11,073 nt of DNA from assembly GCA_003562605.1 (NCBI GenBank), contig PWUG01000034.1, positions 1 to 11,073 of the forward strand, written 5' to 3'. The notes under the pieces are model-generated. The model saw only the letters and a list, made by a program, of their open reading frames with translations. It did not search any database and was not told the origin of the DNA. Shown here piece after piece: positions 1 through 6,635 of this stretch (position 1 is its first letter; each line of letters starts with the position of its first letter). A program made the translations under genes and the position numbers. The DNA comes from Syntrophomonadaceae bacterium (lineage in GTDB: Bacteria; Bacillota_D; Dethiobacteria; DTU022).

Positions 1-1
1 C

Positions 2-475
2 TCTCATTTGATTTTACGCACTTGTTGGGTCTATGGACTGCGGGGCAAAAACTTTCTTTTGACTATTCGCAGGCTGGCCGCCGAAAAAGAGGAGCTGCGC
101 ATCGTAAACGACCAGGTGGGGTCCCCCACCTGGTGCCGCATGCTGGCCGAGCTAACAGCGCTGGTCCTGGCCCGGCCCCCTGTATCCTGGCCGGAAGGAA
201 TCTATCACGCCTCTGCCGGCGGAGAAACCAGCTGGTTCGGGTTTGCCAGGGCTATCCTGGAACATACCGGTTGGGACGGCAGAAGGCCACGCCTTGTTCC
301 CATACCCTCCAGCGAATATGTAACACCTGCCCTGCGGCCAAACTACACCGTTCTTTCCGGGGCAAAGCTGGCACATGAACTGGGCCTTTCCCTGCCGCCA
401 TGGGACCACTCGTTGGCCTTGGCGCTGCAAGATTTACATAAAGAAAGGGATGCGGGAGCTGAAAACTTACCTTAG
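2..475 (+). CDS. rmlD: dTDP-4-dehydrorhamnose reductase (RmlD), C-terminal part
   Basis: The gene is cut by the left edge; the frame is open from base 2, so the TTG at 8 is not a start. RmlD reduces dTDP-4-dehydro-L-rhamnose to dTDP-L-rhamnose with NAD(P)H in the cytoplasm, the last step of rhamnose-donor synthesis. The visible part begins in the strand that follows the catalytic YxxxK of this extended SDR family (that motif lies outside the window). It shows the family hallmarks RTCWVYG, then GKNF, then ELRIVNDQVGSPTW, followed by the GIYHASAGGETSWFGFA segment and the Arg/Pro-rich substrate region ending near LRPNYTVLSGAKL. The natural C-terminus is present. Its 3' end overlaps the permease gene by 26 bp, which suggests translational coupling and places rhamnose supply in the same operon as glycan export. 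Family assignment is firm; the N-terminal NAD-binding half cannot be checked. Confidence 0.9.
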   Translation, partial: SHLILRTCWVYGLRGKNFLLTIRRLAAEKEELRIVNDQVGSPTWCRMLAELTALVLARPPVSWPEGIYHASAGGETSWFGFARAILEHTGWDGRRPRLVPIPSSEYVTPALRPNYTVLSGAKLAHELGLSLPPWDHSLALALQDLHKERDAGAENLP

Positions 476-1235
476 CGAATTATTTAAAAGGAAAGATCTG
501 CTGGTTTACCTGGTTGTTTCAGGATTAAAAGCCCAGTACCGTAATACCCTGCTGGGCTATTTGTGGTGGATTCTTGACCCGCTGCTCATGGGTGCGGTAT
601 ACTATTTTTTAAGGGTGATCGTGCTGGGCATGGAAGGCGAAAACATCGGCGCCTTCCTGATCATTGGCCTTTTGGCCTGGAAATGGCTTTCTTCAGCGGT
701 CAATTCTTCGTCCAAATCCATCTCCGGAAAGGCCGGAATTATCAGCCAGGTCTACCTTCCCAAGGCCATCTTCCCCTTCGGCTCTACCATGACCGAGCTG
801 GTTAACTTTACCTTTGGGCTGCTGGTGGTAGCCGCCTTTTTGGCCTTTTACAGGATAGTGCCTGGTCCCGAAGTTTTATTACTGCCCCTCATCATGGGGG
901 TCCAGTTCATGTTTTTGTCGGCCATCTCCCTGGTATTGGGATATTATGCCGTCTTCGTTCGCGACATTGACAACGTGCTTTCACATCTAATGCGCTTCTG
1001 GTTTTATTCTTCCCCGGTTATCTGGGAGACCGGGCGCTTACCCGAGGAATATTTCTGGATAGTGGATTTAAATCCGGCTTCCACCTTGCTCATGGGCTAC
1101 CGTAACATCCTCATGTATGGCATGCTGCCGGATTTCGGGAAACTGTTTATCATAGGGCTGGTTTCCCTGGCCGTTATGGCCTACATGGTCTATTTCTACC
1201 ATCGCAACGAGCACAAGATCATCAAAGTACTTTAA
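450..1235 (+). CDS. wzm: ABC-2 type polysaccharide export permease (Wzm/TagG-like)
   Basis: This is a 261-residue integral membrane protein, the usual size for the permease of ABC-dependent polysaccharide exporters. It moves a lipid-linked glycan across the cytoplasmic membrane with a Wzt ATPase. Visible features are an amphipathic N-terminus with the family pattern QYRNTLLGYLWWILDPLL (residues 29-46) and hydrophobic spans near 35-60, 65-85, 115-135, 143-168, 178-192 and 232-250. It also has the cytoplasmic VRDIDNVL loop (170-177), the SSPVIW segment (187-192) and a basic C-terminal tail. I chose ATG 450 because residues from here match the family. The longer reading from 375 adds only a shadow of the rmlD frame. 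The purine run AAAGAAAGGG sits directly before the ATG, closer than ideal, so translation is probably coupled to rmlD. Substrate identity (rhamnan) is inferred from the neighbours. Confidence 0.9.
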   Translation: MRELKTYLSELFKRKDLLVYLVVSGLKAQYRNTLLGYLWWILDPLLMGAVYYFLRVIVLGMEGENIGAFLIIGLLAWKWLSSAVNSSSKSISGKAGIISQVYLPKAIFPFGSTMTELVNFTFGLLVVAAFLAFYRIVPGPEVLLLPLIMGVQFMFLSAISLVLGYYAVFVRDIDNVLSHLMRFWFYSSPVIWETGRLPEEYFWIVDLNPASTLLMGYRNILMYGMLPDFGKLFIIGLVSLAVMAYMVYFYHRNEHKIIKVL

Positions 1236-1286
1236 TAGTGCATTATAATAAATCATCGGGTAGATTATATTATAAATCTGAAATGC

Positions 1287-1294
1287 AGGCGGTG
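1287..1294 (+). promoter_or_regulatory. Shine-Dalgarno site fixing the TTG start of the ATPase gene
   Basis: AGGCGGTG differs by one base from the ideal AGGAGGTG and lies 8 nt before TTG 1303. No competing ATG sits in frame nearby, so this site decides the TTG start. Confidence 0.7.
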
Positions 1295-1302
1295 AAATAA
1301 AT

Positions 1303-2886
1303 TTGAGCGCCTCTAAAATAAATAATAGTCCTTACCACCCGGAAACTACAGAGCCCTTTTCACTCCCCCTTATTCACGCAGAGAATGTGGGCGTAAAATA
1401 CCTCGGCGGTAAAAAAAGGCAGGATTTTAAATCCATGACTCACCAGCTCCTGTCGGGGGGGTGGCGCAGCAAAGAGGAAGCATTCTGGGCCCTGCAGGGG
1501 CTTAGCTTTGACGCTTACCCGGGAGAGGTCCTGGGAGTGATCGGCTCCAACGGGGCCGGGAAAACCACCCTCTGCCGGGTGCTCGCCGGGTTGTTGCGCC
1601 CGGACACAGGTCATATCAAAACACGGGGAAGGGTCTCTTCCCTGCTCTCCTTGGGCACGGGATTCAACAAGGATCTCTCCGGGCGCGATAATGTTTTTTT
1701 AAACGGTATGATGCTGGGCTATACCCGCCAAGAGATCGCCGCCCTTTTCCCCTCCATCCACGACTTTTCCGGTCTGGGCACCTTTATGGAGCAGCCTATC
1801 AAATACTATTCCAGCGGCATGCAGGCCCGCCTTGGTTTCAGCATTGCCGCCACCTTGGAGGCTGATATACTGGTTATCGATGAGGTGCTGGGCACAGGCG
1901 ACATGGAATTCCAGGAGCGCGCCTCGGAAAGAATGCGCGACCTGGTGAAAAAGGCCAACCTGGTAGTAGTGGTGAGCCATAACCTGGATTTTGTAAACAA
2001 TAACTGCACCAGGTCCCTCTGGATCGACAAGGGCATGCTCCAGGCTGCGGGGGATCCTGTCCGGGTGACCACTCTTTACCAGGAAAATATTGCCGATAGA
2101 CCTAAAAAAAAGAAAAAAATTGTTAGCTTGCAGGAAACAAGGACCCGGGTCGGGAAAGAAGAATCCATCAAAGTGGATAACCTGGGGGTGCACTTTACCC
2201 TGGACAAAAAACCTTTCTGGGCTTTAAAGGAAGTAAGCTTTACCGTCAAGGAAAAGGAGATCGTAGGTATTATCGGGCCCAACGGAGCAGGGAAAAGCAC
2301 TCTCTGCCGCGCCCTCTGCGGCATTTTAAAGGAAGATGCGGGACGAGTTAACATATACGGAGAGATTGCCGCCCTGCTCAGTTTTAAGACGGGCTTTAAC
2401 GCCCAGCTCACGGGGCGGGACAACATCTACTTAAACGGTCTGATGCTGGGCCTGCCCAAGAAAACCATTCAATCCATGGAAGAAGGTATCATCGAATTCT
2501 CCGAGCTGGGAAAGCATATCGACAAGGCAGTCAAGAATTACTCCAGCGGCATGAAGTCACGCCTTGGCTTCAGCATCGCCGCCGTGCTTCAGCCCGATAT
2601 CTTTATCGTGGATGAAGCCCTCTCCGCAGGGGATCTTGCTTTCCGGGAAAAGGCCACCACCAGGATGCAGGAGATGCTGGAGGAAGCCAAAACGGTGATG
2701 GTCGTTACCCACAGCTTGGGCTTTGTAGAAAAAGTATGCACCCGCGCCCTCTGGCTGCAGGAGGGCAAGCTTCGCTTCGACGGGCCGCCCCAAGAGGCCG
2801 TTGCCCTGTACAAGGAAGAGGTCAAAGCGCGCCGGAAAAAAAAGCAACTCCCTTCTCTGCAGGGAGGAAGGGATAGCAACAATTAG
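1303..2886 (+). CDS. wzt: Tandem-fused polysaccharide ABC exporter ATPase (double-NBD Wzt/TagH-like)
   Basis: This 527-residue protein holds two complete nucleotide-binding domains and energises export by the adjacent permease. NBD1 has Walker A GSNGAGKT (81-88), signature YSSGM (169-173), Walker B ILVIDE (189-194) and H-loop His226. NBD2 has GPNGAGKS (325-332), YSSGM (413-417), IFIVDE (433-438) and His470. Both carry the GFN..L(S/T)GRDN segment typical of the Wzt/TagH subfamily. Family members normally have one NBD per chain and act as homodimers, often with a C-terminal carbohydrate-binding domain. That domain is absent here. All core motifs are offset by exactly 244 residues with no visible indel, and each half ends in a similar Lys-rich tail (KKKKKIVSLQ at 268-277, RKKKQLPSLQ at 511-520). 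This points to tandem duplication and fusion of a whole gene. Both ATP sites look intact, so I infer a single-chain pseudo-dimer. The start is TTG with a strong Shine-Dalgarno site. Confidence 0.92.
   Translation: MSASKINNSPYHPETTEPFSLPLIHAENVGVKYLGGKKRQDFKSMTHQLLSGGWRSKEEAFWALQGLSFDAYPGEVLGVIGSNGAGKTTLCRVLAGLLRPDTGHIKTRGRVSSLLSLGTGFNKDLSGRDNVFLNGMMLGYTRQEIAALFPSIHDFSGLGTFMEQPIKYYSSGMQARLGFSIAATLEADILVIDEVLGTGDMEFQERASERMRDLVKKANLVVVVSHNLDFVNNNCTRSLWIDKGMLQAAGDPVRVTTLYQENIADRPKKKKKIVSLQETRTRVGKEESIKVDNLGVHFTLDKKPFWALKEVSFTVKEKEIVGIIGPNGAGKSTLCRALCGILKEDAGRVNIYGEIAALLSFKTGFNAQLTGRDNIYLNGLMLGLPKKTIQSMEEGIIEFSELGKHIDKAVKNYSSGMKSRLGFSIAAVLQPDIFIVDEALSAGDLAFREKATTRMQEMLEEAKTVMVVTHSLGFVEKVCTRALWLQEGKLRFDGPPQEAVALYKEEVKARRKKKQLPSLQGGRDSNN
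2106..2112 (+). promoter_or_regulatory. Possible -1 frameshift heptamer A_AAA_AAG in the inter-domain linker
   Basis: The heptamer is in the zero frame in the order used by the dnaX frameshift site and lies in an A8-G-A7 tract between the two NBDs. A -1 slip adds four codons (E K N C) and meets TAG at 2124-2126, which would release NBD1 alone as a chain of about 274 residues. There is only a weak stimulatory context: an AGGA at 2081-2084, too far for the dnaX-type enhancer, and a short CCCG/CGGG stem near 2144-2154. The second NBD tail has the same heptamer at 2838-2844. It may simply be Lys codon usage. Confidence 0.25.
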
Positions 2887-2892
2887 CTTAAC

Positions 2893-2898
2893 GAGGAG
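2893..2898 (+). promoter_or_regulatory. Shine-Dalgarno site of the methyltransferase-glycosyltransferase gene
   Basis: GAGGAG lies 9 nt before ATG 2908. An ATG at 2900 is out of frame and too close, so 2908 is the start. The gap to the ATPase stop is 21 bp, consistent with one operon. Confidence 0.7.
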
Positions 2899-2907
2899 AA
2901 TGCCAAC

Positions 2908-5900
2908 ATGTATCGCTTTTGGGAAGCGGTAACCCTCCCGCTGCTGGAAATATTAAAACCCAAAAATATTGTGGAGATAGGAGCCGAAGATGGTAAGCAT
3001 ACAAGGCTGCTCCTGGAGTACTGCCTGCAGCATGAGGCTGTAATTCACTCCATTGATCCCCTCCCCGGCTTTGATGTGCAATCCTGGCAGGAACAGTACG
3101 GGGACCATTTTGTGTTCCATAAGGCTCTCAGCCTGAACGCACTGCCTTTTATAGAGCGCATGGATATAGTGCTTATTGACGGAGATCATAACTGGTACAC
3201 CGTTTACCACGAACTGAAACTGATCGAGAAAAAAGTTAAAACTACTAACCGTAGGTTTCCCTTAATACTTCTGCACGACGTGGGCTGGCCGTACGGTCGC
3301 CGAGACTTATACTATAACCCTGAAAACATTCCCGAAGCCTTTCGTAAGCCTTACAAAAAGAAGGGATTAATTCCCGGCTTTCCTGAGCTGCTGGAAAAAG
3401 GCGGTCTTAACGTTCACCTTAACAATGCAATTTACGAAAATAATTACCAAAGCGGTGTTTTGACAGCCGTGGAAGACTTCAAGAATGACTCTTCTTATTC
3501 CCTACACCTTGTTGTTCTTTCTCCTTTTCATGGCCTGGGGCTTCTTTTCCCCGAGGAATTAAAGCGCGAAAAAATTTTTTCGCAATTTATCGATGGCTTC
3601 GGCTCTTCAAAACAGCTTTCCATGCTCCTGGAGCAGGCAGAGCACCACCGCCTCCAACTACTCTTGGAAAGAGCAGAATTGAATCAAAGGCTTGGTGAAG
3701 CGGAAGAGGGTTACAATAAAAGAGTCGAGGAGATTGAGAAGAGGTTACAGGCAGAAGCAAAACTGCAGTCCCAGCTTGTCGCAGAACGTGACCGCGCACA
3801 ATCCCTGGTAGAAAAAATAGAAACCATCAAAGCCGGGATTCATGACAAAGACAACAGGATAAACAAGCTCCAGAAAGAGCTGGTATCAAGCCAAAACAAG
3901 GCGACAGAATATCAAAAAAGAATAAAAGACAAGGAAGCCGAAATCAAGCAGTTGAATGGTTGGATGCAAACAATTAACAAGCATTATCGGGCACTTCTTG
4001 AATCCCACCGCTGGAAAATCGGTGATGCCGTGGTTACGGTGGCAAACAAATTAAGATTTAGGAAAAAGAAAGCGTTTACCGAAGAACAAATCAATAACGT
4101 TTTTTCTAAATTCCTAGCATGGCGAAATAAGCATGAGAACCATTCCGGCACGAAAGAGGAGTTTCAACAAGAAAAAAGCCCCGATATTTCACAGGAAGAA
4201 ATTATTGAACAAATTACCTCCGTCGATATAATTGTCTGTATTCACAATGCCCTTGAGGATGTCCGTCTATGTCTGAATTCGGTACTTCGCAGCACTTATA
4301 AATCTTACCACCTTTATCTAGTAAATGATGGTTCTGAACCTCAAACAACTGCATATTTAAGACAACTTGCCCATTCCCACAGCGCTCAATGCACCCTGTT
4401 GGAAAACAGGGAAGCCCTGGGATATACCAGGGCTGCGAATGTGGGCATGCGGGCTTCTAAGGGGGATTATATTGTTCTCCTTAATAGCGATACCATAGTC
4501 CCCCAAAAGTGGCTGGAACCAATATTGCAATGCGGGGAAAGCAATCCCTGTATCGGCGTATTGGGCCCTTTATCCAATTCAGCCACCTACCAGTCCGTGC
4601 CCCAAGTGCGTTCTGCAGAAAGTGACTGGGCTATTAACCCTTTGCCGGATGGCTGGTCTGTGGACAAGACAGCAGCAGTAATAGCCCAACTTTCCGAACG
4701 TCGTTTTCCGAAAGTACCCTTTGTTAACGGTTTTTGTTACATTATTAAACGAGAAGTCATTGATGCCATTGGCTTCTTTGACGAAGAAGGCTTTCCCAAC
4801 GGTTACGGGGAAGAGAATGATTATTCTATCCGTGCTGCAGATCAGGGTTTTTCTTTAGCAATTGTCGATGATGCATACGTTTATCATGCGCGTTCCAAAA
4901 GCTATACCCATGAAAAACGTCTCCGTTTATCAAAAGCAGGGAGGGAAGTGTTGGAGAAAAAGTACGGAGCTGAGCGGCTCCAGCGCGAAATAGCTGTTAT
5001 GGAAGAAAAGAATGCCCTGCTAAATGGTTTGCGTCAACGCTTCCTGAACTACCTGGCCAATCCGGAGCAGGTTGTCCGTCCCCTGAAAATAATGTGGCTT
5101 CTGTTGGGACATGGAGGAGGCGGAGGCGCTCACAGCGTGGTGCAGGAATCTTCTACTATGAACAAGCTTCCCGGGGTATATACGGAGGTTGCCATTAAGA
5201 TGGAGAGGAAGCAAAAATGCCTGGAGGATTACCACGATCTTCCCGCAGATCTTTTTTATTTTTTCAAAGAGGAAGAAGAATTACTACAATACAGCCAGAC
5301 CTTTGACATAGTTATCGCAACTCATTTCTCGACCTTTTCCCTGCTGGAACAAATATATAAAAGTTCCAACACCACAATTTTACCCGCTTACTATATACAG
5401 GATTATGAACCCTGGATTGTCTCGCCTGAAGAACCTGAGCAGCTTCAGGAAGCTCGGAGAACTTATACAGCTCTACCTGAAGCACTGCTTTTTGCCAAAA
5501 CCGACTGGATCTGCCGGACAGTTGAAGAAAACCACGGTGTAAAAGTCCACAAAGTCAAGCCCAGCCTGGATACGAACCTCTATCATTACTGCAGGCGGAA
5601 AAGCAAACAAAAAGATGCTCCTCTTCAGGTAGCAGCCATGGTCAGGCCACGCACACCGCGCCGCGCGCCAAGGGAAACCATGTTATTATTGAAGGAAATA
5701 AAAAAACGCCACGAGGGAAGCGTCAAAGTCACCATTTTTGGTAATAATCCCGGTGAAGAGGAGTTTCAACAGCTGCCCAGGGATTTTGATTTTGAGAACC
5801 GCGGCATTTTAAAGCGTAACGAAGTGGCCGAATTGCTTAGCGAAACCGATATTTTTATTGATATGTCCACCTACCAGGCTTTTGGCAGGACGGCCTTTGA

Positions 5901-6165
5901 AGCCATGGCCACAGGCTGTGCTGTCATTATTACCAGAGAGGGAGGCGTTTATGAATTTGCTGAACATATGCAAAACGCCCTGATAGTTGATACGCAAAAA
6001 AGGGAAGAAGTAATTACTGCTGTAGAAAAATTAATTGATGATGAAAAACTGCGAAAAACAGTATCTTTCAATGCAACAAAAGTCGTGGAAAATTATAATT
6101 TATTTGTAGCGGCCTGGTCTGAAGTTGAATTGTTTCGTCGTTATTTATACAATGCCCATACATAA
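2908..6165 (+). CDS. Methyltransferase / coiled-coil / GT2 / WsaF-like GT4 fusion protein
   Basis: This 1085-residue cytoplasmic glycan-assembly protein has no signal peptide or membrane span. Residues 15-210 form a class I SAM methyltransferase (Methyltransf_24/CmcI-like): motif I VEIGAEDG (22-29), acidic Asp50, IDGDHNW (90-96), LHDVGWP (122-128). Residues 235-365 are a long Glu/Lys/Gln-rich coiled coil, followed by HRWKIGDAV (367-375) and a basic stretch. Residues 438-690 are a family-2 glycosyltransferase: VDIIVCIHN, VNDGS (472-476), LNSDT (525-529), VNGFCYIIKR (606-615), GYGEENDYSIRA (632-643). Residues 725-1080 resemble the rhamnosyltransferase WsaF (GT4): YYIQDYEPW (828-836), AKTDW (863-867), QAFGRTAFEAMATGC (990-1004). 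The order recalls WsaE of Geobacillus stearothermophilus, a methyltransferase fused to rhamnosyltransferases that caps S-layer glycan chains. I infer polymerisation and methyl capping of a rhamnose-rich chain. Exact linkages are unknown. By eye the coding region is more AT-rich than the genes before it. Confidence 0.88.
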   Translation: MYRFWEAVTLPLLEILKPKNIVEIGAEDGKHTRLLLEYCLQHEAVIHSIDPLPGFDVQSWQEQYGDHFVFHKALSLNALPFIERMDIVLIDGDHNWYTVYHELKLIEKKVKTTNRRFPLILLHDVGWPYGRRDLYYNPENIPEAFRKPYKKKGLIPGFPELLEKGGLNVHLNNAIYENNYQSGVLTAVEDFKNDSSYSLHLVVLSPFHGLGLLFPEELKREKIFSQFIDGFGSSKQLSMLLEQAEHHRLQLLLERAELNQRLGEAEEGYNKRVEEIEKRLQAEAKLQSQLVAERDRAQSLVEKIETIKAGIHDKDNRINKLQKELVSSQNKATEYQKRIKDKEAEIKQLNGWMQTINKHYRALLESHRWKIGDAVVTVANKLRFRKKKAFTEEQINNVFSKFLAWRNKHENHSGTKEEFQQEKSPDISQEEIIEQITSVDIIVCIHNALEDVRLCLNSVLRSTYKSYHLYLVNDGSEPQTTAYLRQLAHSHSAQCTLLENREALGYTRAANVGMRASKGDYIVLLNSDTIVPQKWLEPILQCGESNPCIGVLGPLSNSATYQSVPQVRSAESDWAINPLPDGWSVDKTAAVIAQLSERRFPKVPFVNGFCYIIKREVIDAIGFFDEEGFPNGYGEENDYSIRAADQGFSLAIVDDAYVYHARSKSYTHEKRLRLSKAGREVLEKKYGAERLQREIAVMEEKNALLNGLRQRFLNYLANPEQVVRPLKIMWLLLGHGGGGGAHSVVQESSTMNKLPGVYTEVAIKMERKQKCLEDYHDLPADLFYFFKEEEELLQYSQTFDIVIATHFSTFSLLEQIYKSSNTTILPAYYIQDYEPWIVSPEEPEQLQEARRTYTALPEALLFAKTDWICRTVEENHGVKVHKVKPSLDTNLYHYCRRKSKQKDAPLQVAAMVRPRTPRRAPRETMLLLKEIKKRHEGSVKVTIFGNNPGEEEFQQLPRDFDFENRGILKRNEVAELLSETDIFIDMSTYQAFGRTAFEAMATGCAVIITREGGVYEFAEHMQNALIVDTQKREEVITAVEKLIDDEKLRKTVSFNATKVVENYNLFVAAWSEVELFRRYLYNAHT

Positions 6166-6360
6166 ATTATATATTCACTGAAATTTAAATTATTTTTATA
6201 ATAAATTAAGTAACTTTTTGTCTTGCGATTCGTTATTTCCATTATGAAGAGTATTATACTTCATTAATTTAATATTTGCTTTTCATCATTAATAATTTTA
6301 TAATGAATAATTAATAAAAATCTTATTTTCTAGAAGGAATAGTAACAGCCTAAGTAGAAC

Positions 6361-6387
6361 TTGTTGGGAAGAGTACTTTGGTATAAT
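6361..6387 (+). promoter_or_regulatory. Candidate sigma-A promoter with extended -10 for the surface-protein gene
   Basis: A perfect TATAAT (6382-6387) is preceded by TGG at 6379-6381, an extended -10 (TGn) element. A weak -35 TTGTTG lies at 6361-6366 with a short 15-nt spacer. Transcription would begin near 6394, giving a leader of about 240 nt before TTG 6636. This is the best promoter in the gap, but it is seen by pattern only. Confidence 0.5.
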
Positions 6388-6464
6388 GCAATCCTTCAAC
6401 GCTTGTTGCTTTACAGTGTTATTTGGCTGGAAAAGTAATATTGAGTTAATGAATAGTTTTTTAT

Positions 6465-6476
6465 AAGGTGGTGATT
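6465..6476 (+). promoter_or_regulatory. Orphan Shine-Dalgarno-like element without a start codon
   Basis: AAGGTGGTGATT matches 10 of 12 positions of the 16S-complementary sequence AAGGAGGTGATC. No usable start codon follows at normal spacing. A GTG at 6471 sits inside the element and would open only a six-codon ORF ending at TAA. It may be a decayed gene start or a ribosome-standby or regulatory element in the leader. A TATAAG at 6462 overlaps it. Confidence 0.3.
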
Positions 6477-6535
6477 CTTAAAGCAATCTAAGGTTATTAC
6501 TTTAATTAACAATAGAACATTTGAAGGGAGTGATT

Positions 6536-6592
6536 ATGGAGCATAATAAATGGGCAATGAAAAATGATTTAGGCGGGTCGGAATTTACTTAA
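6536..6592 (+). CDS. Leader mini-ORF (18 codons) resembling the repeat unit of the downstream protein
   Basis: ATG 6536 to TAA 6590-6592 encodes MEHNKWAMKNDLGGSEFT. A good Shine-Dalgarno sequence (AAGGGAGTGATT, 6524-6535) stands directly upstream with about 5 nt from the GGGAG core to the ATG. The peptide aligns with the first repeat of the downstream surface protein (HNGRFALKNDLIGG, residues 38-51), sharing HN, A, KNDL and GG. It lies in a different frame from that gene and ends 43 bp before its start. It may be a translated leader peptide, or a decayed copy of a repeat-bearing gene. No function can be assigned from sequence alone. Confidence 0.4.
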   Translation: MEHNKWAMKNDLGGSEFT

Positions 6593-6620
6593 GTGTTTAA
6601 GACTATGATGGTATTTGAAA

Positions 6621-6626
6621 AGGAGG
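6621..6626 (+). promoter_or_regulatory. Shine-Dalgarno site fixing the TTG start of the surface-protein gene
   Basis: AGGAGG, within AAAAGGAGGG, lies 9 nt before TTG 6636. The TTG opens directly into a typical signal peptide, so the start is well supported. Confidence 0.75.
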
Positions 6627-6635
6627 GTTTAGCAC

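Larger units (their letters stand above)
6166..6635. other. AT-rich intergenic region separating the glycan operon from the surface-protein gene
   Basis: About 470 bp, strongly AT-rich compared with both flanks, with no full-length gene. The first 190 bp hold only weak AT hairpins (for example ATTAT-tttt-ATAAT near 6190-6203, and ATGAAG/CTTCAT at 6244-6264). None is a convincing intrinsic terminator. The second half holds an extended -10 promoter candidate, an orphan Shine-Dalgarno-like element and an 18-codon mini-ORF, each listed separately. The downstream gene therefore probably has its own promoter and a leader of over 200 nt. Confidence 0.7.

Noticed and set aside
375..449. Upstream extension of the permease starting at ATG 375
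   Set aside because: The added residues are an out-of-frame reading of rmlD and do not resemble permease N-termini; ATG 450 begins the conserved sequence.
1262..1279. AGATT/AATCT hairpin and a TATAAT at 1244 between the permease and ATPase genes
   Set aside because: The stem is only 5 A/T-rich pairs without a T-tract, and the TATAAT has no matching -35 or TGn element; neither supports a terminator or promoter call.
1699..2847. Several minus-strand open frames of 88-164 residues opposite the ATPase gene
   Set aside because: They overlap conserved NBD motifs on the + strand and show no family resemblance; coding evidence is entirely on the + strand.
6244..6264. ATGAAG/CTTCAT inverted repeat as terminator of the glycan operon
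   Set aside because: Six-bp AT-rich stem with a 9-nt loop and no following uninterrupted T-run; too weak to call.
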